DNA of 64,000 nucleotides, taken from Kocuria carniphila (lineage in GTDB: Bacteria; Actinomycetota; Actinomycetes; Actinomycetales; Micrococcaceae). Of this stretch, positions 53,939-62,119 are shown piece by piece (positions within the stretch are counted from its first letter, which is position 1; every line of letters begins with the position of its first letter). Position numbers and translations under genes: made by a program. The stretch is taken from positions 1 to 64,000 of the forward strand of contig NZ_NOIT01000008.1 in NCBI RefSeq assembly GCF_004136555.1. Direction: 5' to 3'. The notes under the pieces were generated by a model. It did not search any database. It worked only from the letters and a program-made list of their open reading frames with translations, and was not told the origin of the DNA.

Positions 53939-54340
53939 ATGATGACTTCCCCCGCTGACTTGAGCCACCACGACCGCATCACCCTCACCGGCTTGGGCGC
54001 TGTGGGATACCACGGCGTCTTCGAGAAGGAACGTCGCACGGGCCAACCGTTCTTCGTGGACCTGGTGATGTACACGGACCTGAAGGCCGCGGGAAGCAGC
54101 GATGAACTGACGGCCACGGTGCACTACGGGGAGGTGGCCGAACTCGTGCGCGAGATCGTGATCGGTCCCCGTTACCAGCTCATCGAAACTCTCGCCGAAC
54201 GCATCTCCACTGAGTTGCTCGCGAAGTTCTCCTTGATTGGGGCCCTCGAAGTGACCGTACACAAGCCCAAGGCCCCCATCGAGGTCACGTTTTCGGACGT
54301 GGCGGTCACCATTTTCCGCACGCGGGATACGGAGGGGTAG
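53939..54340 (+). CDS. folB: Dihydroneopterin aldolase
   Basis: Cleaves dihydroneopterin to hydroxymethyldihydropterin; 133 residues, typical for the family. Conserved stretches are LTGLGAVGYHGVFEKERRTG and DELTATVHYGEVAELV, then TVHKPKAPIEVTFSDVAVTI. Two adjacent ATG codons (53939 and 53942) can both start it. Confidence 0.95.
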   Translation: MMTSPADLSHHDRITLTGLGAVGYHGVFEKERRTGQPFFVDLVMYTDLKAAGSSDELTATVHYGEVAELVREIVIGPRYQLIETLAERISTELLAKFSLIGALEVTVHKPKAPIEVTFSDVAVTIFRTRDTEG

Positions 54341-54342
54341 TC

Positions 54343-54858
54343 ATGACAGCCCGGTGTGTTGTGGCCCTGGGGGCGAACCTGGGGGACCGGTTGGCCGCGT
54401 TGCGGTCCGCGGTGTCCGCTCTGGACGGCATCCCTGGAATGTCCGTGACCGGCTGCTCACCCGTGATCAGCACCCGGTCCGTGGGTGGCCCCGAGGGCTC
54501 TCCGGACTACTTCAACGCGGTGCTCGAACTCAGTGTGGAATTAACTCCCGAAGAGACGCTGCGCGCGTGTCAAAAGGTGGAGCAGGAACACGGCCGCGAG
54601 CGCACGGTTCACTGGGGTCCCCGCACCCTGGATGTGGACATCATTTGGTTCGAGGGCGTCCAACAACAGGACCCGAATCTCACGCTGCCGCATCCGCGCG
54701 CTCATGAAAGGGCCTTCGTTCTGGTCCCGTGGTCACGGCTGGATCCTTCCGCGCAGCTGGGCGGGCAGCTAGTGCGTGACTTGGCCAAGCGCGCCCCCGA
54801 CCTCGAGGGTTTGAGCACCACGGATCTCACGCTGTGTGACGGCACGGAGGGGAGCTGA
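54343..54858 (+). CDS. folK: 2-amino-4-hydroxy-6-hydroxymethyldihydropteridine pyrophosphokinase
   Basis: Pyrophosphorylates the pterin before FolP acts; 171 residues. VVALGANLGDRLAALR at the N-terminus and the HPPK signature GPRTLDVDIIWF (about 95-106) are clear. GGAGGGG precedes the ATG, which is 2 bases after folB. Confidence 0.95.
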   Translation: MTARCVVALGANLGDRLAALRSAVSALDGIPGMSVTGCSPVISTRSVGGPEGSPDYFNAVLELSVELTPEETLRACQKVEQEHGRERTVHWGPRTLDVDIIWFEGVQQQDPNLTLPHPRAHERAFVLVPWSRLDPSAQLGGQLVRDLAKRAPDLEGLSTTDLTLCDGTEGS

Positions 54859-54865
54859 ATCAATC

Positions 54866-55423
54866 ATGCGCTACTTGAACGTACTGACGCTGGTGGTGAT
54901 TGCACTCGTCGCCGCCGTGCTGGGTTGGAGCATCAACTACGCGGTCTCCGGGCAGAACCAGGCGCTGCTGATTCTCCCGTGGGGAAGCCTTGTGGCCGAG
55001 GGCGCCGCGGCGGCCGTGTTGCTCTATCTGGGTCTGCGGCTGCGCGCCTACCGCGACCCGGAAGGGGAGGGGCGGCGGCGTCGTCGAGCCCCGGCCGACC
55101 GGAAACCCTACGACCCCGTGTGGGGCGTGGGCACCGCAGCGGCGGCGCAGGCTGTGGCGTACTACGGCGCACTGACCGCGGGATGGCACGCGGGTCTCGG
55201 CGTGGATCAGGTCATGCTGCTCGGCGTGCGCACCACCCAGGAACCGCTGTGGTTGTGCGTGGCGCAGATCGTCGCGGGCGTACTGCTCATGGTCATCGGG
55301 TGGATCGTCGAGAATTGGTGCAAGCTGCCCCCGGACGACCCCGAATCCGAGAAGGACACCCCGTACGGTGGACGTCAAGACCCTTACGCCACCGGAGAGG
55401 GAGGCTATGCCCGACACCAATGA
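54866..55423 (+). CDS. Membrane protein of the DUF3180 family
   Basis: Small membrane protein with four predicted membrane segments, 185 residues. It is found directly after folK in many actinobacteria; function unknown. ATG at 54866 is chosen for the GGAGC about 10 bases upstream and for the immediate membrane segment (YLNVLTLVVIALVAAVLGW). The C-terminal tail (GGRQDPYATGEGGYARHQ) overlaps the start of the next gene by 17 bases. Confidence 0.85.
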   Translation: MRYLNVLTLVVIALVAAVLGWSINYAVSGQNQALLILPWGSLVAEGAAAAVLLYLGLRLRAYRDPEGEGRRRRRAPADRKPYDPVWGVGTAAAAQAVAYYGALTAGWHAGLGVDQVMLLGVRTTQEPLWLCVAQIVAGVLLMVIGWIVENWCKLPPDDPESEKDTPYGGRQDPYATGEGGYARHQ

Positions 55424-55922
55424 CCTGAGCCCGCAGGGTTTGACCTGGAAGCGCGTATCGCCCGATTACATCAAGGTGCGGCTCATTTCCGGCACCATCA
55501 GCACCGTGATCTGGACCGTGGGCTTCGGCATTCCGCTGATTCTCGGTGTGCTGGGGATCTGGGGTGATTCTCCGGCGCCGTGGATGTGGTTCCCGCCCGC
55601 CGTGGTGCTGGTGTGGGGCCTGATCGACCTGTGTCTGATTCCCCGCCGCGTCCGCGCGATCGGTTATGCGGAGGAGTCCACCGAACTCTGGTTGCGCAAG
55701 GGCATCATCTTCCGCAGCGTCACGGTGGTCCCTTACGGTCGCATGCAGTACGTGGACATCAAGACCGGCCCGCTGCTCAACGCGTTCGGTCTGGCCAACC
55801 TGACACTTCACACGGCGGCGGCGAACACTGACGCGGATCTTCCGGGCCTACCCCGGGCTGAGGCCGACCGGTTGCGTGAGGAGCTCACACGCCGCGGAGA
55901 AGAGCTCATGGTGGGACTGTGA
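55407..55922 (+). CDS. PH-domain membrane protein (bPH_2 family)
   Basis: 171 residues: two membrane segments (about 30-75) followed by a bacterial PH domain (VRAIGYAEESTELWLRKGII, PYGRMQYVDIKTGPLLNAFG, LTLHTAAANTDADLPGL). GGAGAGGGAGG is immediately upstream of the ATG. Overlaps the gene upstream by 17 bases and the gene downstream by one base. Role unknown; probably membrane-associated partner of the larger PH-domain protein next to it. Confidence 0.85.
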   Translation: MPDTNDLSPQGLTWKRVSPDYIKVRLISGTISTVIWTVGFGIPLILGVLGIWGDSPAPWMWFPPAVVLVWGLIDLCLIPRRVRAIGYAEESTELWLRKGIIFRSVTVVPYGRMQYVDIKTGPLLNAFGLANLTLHTAAANTDADLPGLPRAEADRLREELTRRGEELMVGL

Positions 55923-57646
55923 TGAGTGCCCCCGGGATGAACGACCCCCAGACCAGCGCGCCGTTCGACCAGGAGGCCCCGCAGCCCGCACCCGAAGGGG
56001 AGTGGCTGCGCGTTCACCCGCTCACCCCGTACGTGCGCAGCTGGCTCCTCATCGTGGCGCTCGTGTGGGGCGTGGGCAATGTGTTCCTGGACGACGTCCT
56101 GGCGGCCGTCGTCTACGGTGATCCGCTCGACGTGGATTTCGCCGGCACCGTTCAACTGGTGGGTCTCGGCCTGGTCGCGGCCGTACTGTGCGGTGTGGTC
56201 GGCCTGGTGATCGGCCTGGGTGTGCTCTCGTGGTGGTTCACCCGTTACCAGATCACCCCGGACCACGTGCGCTTCCGAAACGGCGCCATCTTCCGCACGC
56301 AGCGCCAAGCTCGGTTGGACAGGGTGCAGGGCATCGACATCGAGCGAAAGTTCCTGCCCCGGATCTTCGGGTTGGCGTCCCTGAAATTCGACGTCGCGGA
56401 CGGCGGCAGCACCGCCCTGGAACTCTCGTACCTGCGCCGCGACAAGGCCCGGGAACTGCGCCACCAACTACTCGGCGCGGTACGCGAGGCCTCGGGCTCC
56501 GGCACGGTCACTCACGGTGATACCAAGGGTCTCCACGGGTCCGACGACGCCGCTGGCTCACCTTTCGGCGCCCCGAACCCGGTGGCGGCCGCTCACCGGC
56601 CGGCACCGTGGGACTACTCTCCGCAGGCACAGGAACACCGGGCGTTGCTCGCCCAGCACGGTGCGGGCTCCAGCCTGACAGCAGACGAGGAACGCTCCCG
56701 GGAAGTTCGAGCGGCCCAGCGGTTGGGTCTGCTCACGGACCAGGACGATCAAGATCAGCAACGCCGCGTGTTCACCGTGCCCACGAGCCGCGTGCTGCTG
56801 AGCCTGTTGCTCTCGTGGAGCACGGTCTCCGCGGTGTTCTTCGCCGTCGTGGCCGTGGTGGTGTGGCAGTGGAACCCTGAAGCCCTGCGGGTGCTGATCC
56901 CCAGTTACCTGCCCGTGGTCATCATGATCGTCTCCGGGCTCTACAACCGCTTGGAAAGCAGCTGGGGTTTCACCCTCAGCCAGGTGCAGGTGGGCGTGCG
57001 GGTGCGCTCCGGTCTGCTCAATGAACGCTCCTCGACCATTCCGGTGGGCCGGGTCCAGGCGCTGCAGGTGTCCAAACCGATGCTCTGGCGGGTCTTCGAC
57101 GGCCACCGGGTCAAGGTGATCACCGCGGGCAAGGGCGGGGCAGATGACCTCGAGGGATTGCGGTCACTCGTCCTGCCCGTGGGCTCTCCCGAGAACGTGG
57201 CCGAAATCCTGGAACTCGTGCTGCCGCTCGCGGAACCGCCCACCGAACTGGTGCGGGACGGACTCAACGGGATCGACGGGGACCAGAACTACACGATCAG
57301 CCCCCGCCGAGCCCGCTGGGTGGACCCGCTGACGTGGCGTCGCACGGGTTTCGCCATGGACAACGCCGTTCTGGCCATGCGGTGGGGCCGGCTCAACCGG
57401 AATGTCAGCGTGATTCCCCATCACAAGACGCAGTCCCTCGGTCTGCAGCAAGGGCCCGTCGATCGGCGGATGAAGCTGGCGAGCATCCACGCGCACATGA
57501 TTGCCGGACCGGTCACCACGGCCATTTACCACCTGGATGTGCGGCAGTCCCGTGCTCTCTTGGCGCGGCAGACGGGCCTCGCACGTGCCGCCCGGGACCG
57601 GGTCAACCAGGACAGTGCACATCACTCACGCGAGGAGATCCAGTGA
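55922..57646 (+). CDS. Multi-domain PH-domain membrane protein (YdbT-like)
   Basis: 574 residues with several membrane segments and three bacterial PH-type repeats (near 110-185, 335-430 and 480-560). Examples are RNGAIFRTQRQARLDRVQGI, RSGLLNERSSTIPVGRVQAL and RWGRLNRNVSVIPHHKTQSL, which share the same pattern. Between the first and second repeat lies a Gly/Ala-rich linker of about 90 residues. It forms a pair with the smaller PH protein. Start ATG 55922 overlaps the upstream stop (TGATG); GTG at 55919 is an alternative. Function unknown. Confidence 0.85.
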   Translation: MSAPGMNDPQTSAPFDQEAPQPAPEGEWLRVHPLTPYVRSWLLIVALVWGVGNVFLDDVLAAVVYGDPLDVDFAGTVQLVGLGLVAAVLCGVVGLVIGLGVLSWWFTRYQITPDHVRFRNGAIFRTQRQARLDRVQGIDIERKFLPRIFGLASLKFDVADGGSTALELSYLRRDKARELRHQLLGAVREASGSGTVTHGDTKGLHGSDDAAGSPFGAPNPVAAAHRPAPWDYSPQAQEHRALLAQHGAGSSLTADEERSREVRAAQRLGLLTDQDDQDQQRRVFTVPTSRVLLSLLLSWSTVSAVFFAVVAVVVWQWNPEALRVLIPSYLPVVIMIVSGLYNRLESSWGFTLSQVQVGVRVRSGLLNERSSTIPVGRVQALQVSKPMLWRVFDGHRVKVITAGKGGADDLEGLRSLVLPVGSPENVAEILELVLPLAEPPTELVRDGLNGIDGDQNYTISPRRARWVDPLTWRRTGFAMDNAVLAMRWGRLNRNVSVIPHHKTQSLGLQQGPVDRRMKLASIHAHMIAGPVTTAIYHLDVRQSRALLARQTGLARAARDRVNQDSAHHSREEIQ

Positions 57647-58569
57647 ACGAGCCACAACAGCGCCCGGGGCGCCTGGGCGTGGGAATCATCAGTGCCGGAA
57701 AGGTCGGTTCCGTTCTGGGCGCGGCATTGCGCGCCGCCGGACACGCCGTGGTGGGTGTGTACGCCCACTCCGAAGCCAGTCGTGACCGCGCGGATGCCCT
57801 CCTGCCGGACGTTCCTGTGCTCGACGTTCCCACCATCGTGGAACGCAGCGAACTCGTTCTCCTGGCTGTACCGGATGATCAACTCCCGGGACTGGTCGAG
57901 GGGCTCGGCAAACTGGGCGTTTGGCAGCCGGGTCAACTGGTCGTGCACACCGCCGGGCGCTTCGGAACGGACGTGCTGGAACCGGTGCGCGCGGCCGGGG
58001 GCATCGGCCTGGCCATCCACCCGTCCATGACGTTCACGGGCCTGAGTCTTGACCTCCAACGGCTCACCGACTGTAGCTTCGGGGTCACCGCTGCTGCTCC
58101 CGTGTTGCCCATTGCGCAGGCACTCGTCGTGGAAATGGGTGCCGAGCCGGTCGTGATTGCGGAGGCGGATCGCCCGCTCTACCACGCTGCTCTCGCCCAC
58201 GGATCCAACCATGTGATGACGCTCATGGGCCAGTCCATGCAGCTGCTGCATAAGATCGGTGTCGAACACCCGGATCGCGTGCTGGGTCCCTTGGTGCGAG
58301 CCACGGTGGACAACGCCCTGGCCTCCGGCGAGAACGCGTTGACCGGACCCGTGGCGCGAGGTGACGTGAGCACGGTGGCCGCCCACGTGGCCGCCCTGAC
58401 GGAACTTGCGGGACCGGACGCTGCGGCGTCGTCGGCGGGGCATGACCTGCTCGAGGGCTATCGCGCCCTCGGGAAGCTCACGGCCCAGCGCGCCGTGGCC
58501 TCCGGGCGGATCGACGACACGACATATCGCGCGGTGCTTGCCGCGCTCGAGGGGAAGGACCTCCAGTGA
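57643..58569 (+). CDS. Rossmann-like NAD(P)-binding protein, DUF2520 family
   Basis: 308 residues. The N-terminal Rossmann fold (LGVGIISAGKVGSVLGAALR) and the DUF2520 C-terminal domain resemble 6-phosphogluconate or ketopantoate-reductase-like dehydrogenases. As it immediately precedes panC (overlap GTGA), it has been thought of as a candidate in pantothenate synthesis, which is inference from context. GTG at 57643 has GAGGAG upstream and overlaps the preceding gene by 4 bases. Confidence 0.85.
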   Translation: MNEPQQRPGRLGVGIISAGKVGSVLGAALRAAGHAVVGVYAHSEASRDRADALLPDVPVLDVPTIVERSELVLLAVPDDQLPGLVEGLGKLGVWQPGQLVVHTAGRFGTDVLEPVRAAGGIGLAIHPSMTFTGLSLDLQRLTDCSFGVTAAAPVLPIAQALVVEMGAEPVVIAEADRPLYHAALAHGSNHVMTLMGQSMQLLHKIGVEHPDRVLGPLVRATVDNALASGENALTGPVARGDVSTVAAHVAALTELAGPDAAASSAGHDLLEGYRALGKLTAQRAVASGRIDDTTYRAVLAALEGKDLQ

Positions 58570-59408
58570 CTCAACCCGTGGTGTGCACCTCCGTTGCCGA
58601 AATGCGTGAGGTGCTCGAGACACGCGTGGCTCAGGGCGTGACAAGCGTGGGGTTGTTCCCGACCATGGGAGCGTTGCACGACGGTCATCTCCGGATCGCG
58701 CAGACCGCGCGCGAGGAGAATCAACTGGTTGTGGTTTCCGTGTTCGTGAATCTGCTCCAGTTCGGTCCCAACGAGGACTTCGACAGCTATCCGCGCCAGC
58801 TCGAACAGGATGTCGCCGGGCTCTCCGCGAGCGGGGTGGACATCGTTTTCGCGCCGAGCACCGAGGAGATGTACCCGGGAGGCGTTCCGGTGGTCTCGGT
58901 GACCTCCGGTCAGGCCGGTTCCGTGCTGGAAGGTGCCACCCGCCCCGGTCACTTCGACGGCGCCTTGACCGTGGTCAACAAGCTCTTCACGATTATTCAG
59001 CCGGGCCCCGGTGTCGAATTCCGCGCCTATTTCGGCGAAAAGGACGCCCAACAATTGCTGCTGATGCAAAGAATGGTGCGTGATTTCAATCACCGCGTGC
59101 AGATCCGACCGGTGCCCATCGTGCGCTCGGAGCAAGGCCTCGCGCTGTCCTCGCGCAACCAGTACTTGACCACCGACGACGCCGCCCACGCCCTGGTTCT
59201 CAACCACACCTTGCGCTCGCTGGCCGCGGGTGAACTTACTCTGGACCAGGCCCGCGGGCGCATCGACGCGGAGCCGAGTGTAAAACTCGATTACCTGGTC
59301 ACCGTGGACCCGGATACGCTCGCGGAGATCCAACCGCGAGCTGGGGCGTTGGCGCTGGCCGCCGCCTGGGTGGGCCCCACCCGCCTCATCGACAACATGA
59401 AGATTTGA
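58566..59408 (+). CDS. panC: Pantothenate synthetase
   Basis: Joins pantoate and beta-alanine with ATP; 280 residues. The HIGH-like motif appears in PTMGALHDGHL (about 33-43) and the KMSKS-like region in ALSSRNQYL. Residues of the pantoate site are in FGEKDAQQL. Start GTG overlaps the preceding gene by 4 bases. No panB or panD is in the window. Confidence 0.95.
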   Translation: MTQPVVCTSVAEMREVLETRVAQGVTSVGLFPTMGALHDGHLRIAQTAREENQLVVVSVFVNLLQFGPNEDFDSYPRQLEQDVAGLSASGVDIVFAPSTEEMYPGGVPVVSVTSGQAGSVLEGATRPGHFDGALTVVNKLFTIIQPGPGVEFRAYFGEKDAQQLLLMQRMVRDFNHRVQIRPVPIVRSEQGLALSSRNQYLTTDDAAHALVLNHTLRSLAAGELTLDQARGRIDAEPSVKLDYLVTVDPDTLAEIQPRAGALALAAAWVGPTRLIDNMKI

Positions 59409-59431
59409 TCTGACCGCTATCCTGGAGAATT

Positions 59432-60955
59432 GTGACCGAGCAGCGAGATAACACCACAGCAGTAGATTCCACGCCGGAGCTTTCCGAGCACGAACTCAAC
59501 GACCAAATGGCGTTCCGTGCTGCCAAGCGCAAGGCCATTGAGGAATCGGGTGTTTCCCCCTACCCGGTGGGGGTGGGTCGCACCCATTCCCTGGCTCAGG
59601 TGCGAGAGGGTTACGAGCACCTCGAAGCCGGAGAGGAAACCGATGACGTCGCGACCGTCGCGGGACGTGTGATCCACGTGCGTAACACCGGCAAGCTGTG
59701 CTTCGGCACCCTTCAAGAGGGTGACGGCACCCGGCTGCAGGTCATGATCTCCAAGGCCAACGTGGGCGAGGACGCCCTGGCGGCCTGGAAGGCCCAGGTG
59801 GACCTGGGTGACTTCGTGGCCGTGACCGGCCGCGTGATCAGCTCCAAGCGCGGTGAACTGTCCATCATGGCCGATTCGTGGCGCATGGCCTCGAAGGCGC
59901 TGCGCCCGCTGCCCACCTTGCACAAGGAGCTCAACGAAGAGACTCGGGTGCGTCAGCGCTACCTGGACCTCATGGTGCGCCCTCAGGCTCGCGACGTTGT
60001 GCTGACCCGCTCGCTCATCACGCGCACCGTACGCCGGGTTCTCGAGGAACGCGGGTATATCGAAATTGAAACACCCATGCTGCAGCTCATTCACGGTGGT
60101 GCGGCCGCGCGGCCGTTCGAAACGCATCTCAACGCGTTCGACCAGGACATGACCTTGCGAATTGCCACCGAGCTCTATTTGAAGCGAGCCGTGGTGGGTG
60201 GAATTGAAAAGGTCTTCGAGCTCGGCCGGGTATTCCGCAATGAGGGTGTGGATTCAACTCACAGCCCGGAGTTCACCACCCTGGAAGCGTACGAAGCGTA
60301 CGCGGATCAATTCGTGATGGCTGACCGCATCAAAGAAATTATTCAGGCGTGCGCCTCCGCATTGGGTGTGGAGGGTATTGATACTGATCAGGGCCGCATC
60401 GAGCTCTTCGGTGAGTGGGAATGGGTTTCCGTCTACCCGGCTTTATCGGAAGCTGTGGGGCAGGAAATCACGCCGGACACATCGGCGGATACGCTGCGCG
60501 AGATTGCTCAGCAGTGCGAGATCTCTGTCGATTCCGCGTGGGATGCAGAAAAACTCGTGGTCGAGTTGTTCGGGGAAATTGTCGAGCCGAACTTGATCCA
60601 GCCCACATTTGTTTACGATTACCCACCTTCGGCTCAGCCGCTGGCCCGTCAACACCGTGAGAAGCCCGGACTCATTGAAGCCTGGGATCTAATCATCGGG
60701 GGAATGGAGCGGGGCACCGCATTCTCCGAGTTGATCGATCCAGTGATCCAGCGTGAGCGACTCACGGAACAGTCCTCGAAGTCCGCTGCGGGCGATGTGG
60801 AGGCCATGCAGCTCGATGAAGACTTCCTGCGGGCGCTGGAGTACGGCGCACCGCCCATGGGCGGGCTGGGACTCGGCCTGGATCGACTGATCATGCTGTT
60901 CACCAACCTGGGAATCCGGGAGACCATCCTGTTCCCGCTCATGAAGCCCGAGTGA
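59432..60955 (+). CDS. lysS: Lysyl-tRNA synthetase, class II
   Basis: Charges tRNA-Lys; 507 residues. An N-terminal OB-fold (about 65-170; TVAGRVIHVRNTGKLCFGTL) binds the anticodon; the class II core shows motif 1 EIETPMLQ, motif 2 FRNEGVDSTHSPEFTTLEAYEAY and motif 3 GLGLGLDRLIMLFT with the ending ETILFPLMKPE. GTG at 59432 has GGAG 4 nt upstream and TATCCT 8 nt upstream, so it may be leaderless or have a very short leader. Confidence 0.96.
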   Translation: MTEQRDNTTAVDSTPELSEHELNDQMAFRAAKRKAIEESGVSPYPVGVGRTHSLAQVREGYEHLEAGEETDDVATVAGRVIHVRNTGKLCFGTLQEGDGTRLQVMISKANVGEDALAAWKAQVDLGDFVAVTGRVISSKRGELSIMADSWRMASKALRPLPTLHKELNEETRVRQRYLDLMVRPQARDVVLTRSLITRTVRRVLEERGYIEIETPMLQLIHGGAAARPFETHLNAFDQDMTLRIATELYLKRAVVGGIEKVFELGRVFRNEGVDSTHSPEFTTLEAYEAYADQFVMADRIKEIIQACASALGVEGIDTDQGRIELFGEWEWVSVYPALSEAVGQEITPDTSADTLREIAQQCEISVDSAWDAEKLVVELFGEIVEPNLIQPTFVYDYPPSAQPLARQHREKPGLIEAWDLIIGGMERGTAFSELIDPVIQRERLTEQSSKSAAGDVEAMQLDEDFLRALEYGAPPMGGLGLGLDRLIMLFTNLGIRETILFPLMKPE

Positions 60956-61014
60956 TCGGGAATGAGTAGCCAAGTGCCAGTGACCGTTCAGGGCAGTAGA
61001 GGACAATAATCACC

Positions 61015-61278
61015 ATGGAGTATCTTTCCGTTTTCTTGCCCTCTCTCGGTGTGGGCCTCATTTTCTATCTGGTCATGAGGTGGCTTTTCCGCGGTGACCG
61101 GGCAGAACGTTCCGCACAAGCGAATGTGGAACAGGATGCTGAGCGCTGGTATGAGCAGGTCAAGGACCGCGAAGGTGACCAGGTTCCCTTTGGCTACCAA
61201 GAAGTAAGCTCAAAGAAGAAACGTGGTTTAGAACTCAAGAACACCATTCCGATCCGGGATACCCCGCAGGATAAATAA
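61015..61278 (+). CDS. Small single-pass membrane protein
   Basis: 87 residues: one N-terminal membrane segment (about 4-24, FLPSLGVGLIFYLVMRWLF) and a charged cytoplasmic part with a basic cluster (SSKKKRGLE). Function unknown. Located between lysS and lsr2, a position common in Micrococcaceae. No strong ribosome-binding site, but the frame begins with the membrane segment. Confidence 0.7.
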   Translation: MEYLSVFLPSLGVGLIFYLVMRWLFRGDRAERSAQANVEQDAERWYEQVKDREGDQVPFGYQEVSSKKKRGLELKNTIPIRDTPQDK

Positions 61279-61537
61279 CGCTGCGCAATTATCCCACCGT
61301 GACATTAGTGAACAATCATGTCATGATAGGACCGCGTGAAACACTCGTGTTTTTGTCGGCTTATCACCGCGAGGTGTGATGGATATCAAGACCATCGTTG
61401 GTGATTAGGGACTAATCGGGGGACAGGTTCACGCGAAATGACACCACGTGTGGCTTTCCGCCCGGAGAGCACTCATGGCACCTAATGTCTCACTAATTTT
61501 GACATGACCCTTGACGGGGTGATGAGGAGGATCCGAC
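61279..61537. promoter_or_regulatory. lsr2 upstream region
   Basis: AT-richer 259-base region without a gene. It holds several short inverted repeats: GATTAG / CTAATC (61403-61417), AAACAC / GTGTTT followed by T's (about 61339-61355, a weak terminator for the upstream gene), and TTGACA at 61499. As Lsr2 binds AT-rich DNA, self-regulation is plausible. Confidence 0.35.
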
Positions 61538-61870
61538 ATGGCACAGACAGTCAAGATCATTCTTGAAGATGACATCGATGGCGGCTCCGCAGATGAGACC
61601 ATCCGTTTTGGTCTCGATGGCGGTCAGTACGAAATCGATTTGAATTCCGCTAACGCCACCAAGTTGCGCGAAGCTCTGCGTCCTTACGTGTCCAAGGCCC
61701 GCCGCGCCTCGGCCAAGACCAACCGCGGGGCCACCACGCGTCCCACCCGCTCGGGCAACCCCGAAACGCCCAAGATTCGGGCGTGGGCCAAGGAACAGGG
61801 TTTCCAGGTGTCCGATCGTGGACGTATCCACCAGGACATCCAGGACAAGTACTACGACGCTCACAAGTAA
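61538..61870 (+). CDS. lsr2: Lsr2-type nucleoid-associated protein
   Basis: Bridges AT-rich DNA and silences foreign genes in actinobacteria; 110 residues. N-terminal dimerisation domain with QTVKIILEDDIDGGSADETI; C-terminal DNA-binding domain with IRAWAKEQGFQVSDRGRI, the R-G-R minor-groove clamp. GAGGAGG is upstream of the ATG. Followed by an 18-bp terminator. Confidence 0.96.
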   Translation: MAQTVKIILEDDIDGGSADETIRFGLDGGQYEIDLNSANATKLREALRPYVSKARRASAKTNRGATTRPTRSGNPETPKIRAWAKEQGFQVSDRGRIHQDIQDKYYDAHK

Positions 61871-61957
61871 GAAAAGTTCAGGCGTGCCAAGGGGAGAGTT
61901 CGACTCGGCACGGACCTGATGATGTAGGTCGGGAAGGGCGAATCCCGGCGAACAGCT

Positions 61958-61998
61958 CAACGGCCGGAATGCACCTACTGGGTGCATTCCGGCCGTTG
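61958..61998 (+). terminator. Terminator of lsr2
   Basis: Perfect 18-bp inverted repeat CAACGGCCGGAATGCACC with its complement and a 5-nt loop, 87 bases after the lsr2 stop. Confidence 0.85.
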
Positions 61999-62043
61999 CC
62001 GTTGCCGGGCACAACAGGTTTTAGCTCTGGGCTATACATCGTG

Positions 62044-62057
62044 CGCCAGCGGCGAAC
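62044..62057 (+). promoter_or_regulatory. ClgR-type activator site in the clpC promoter
   Basis: On the complementary strand the site reads GTTCGC, five bases, GCG, which matches the ClgR operator of actinobacterial clp genes. A -10 (TAGCAT) lies at 62085-62090, so the site sits just upstream of the expected -35 position (62062-62067), as for an activator. A second -10-like element TATACA is at 62033-62038. Confidence 0.6.
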
Positions 62058-62119
62058 AGTGCCCATAAACGCTCTTCAGGTGCCTAGCATCGTTGGCAGA
62101 CACCAATAGAGGAGTATCC

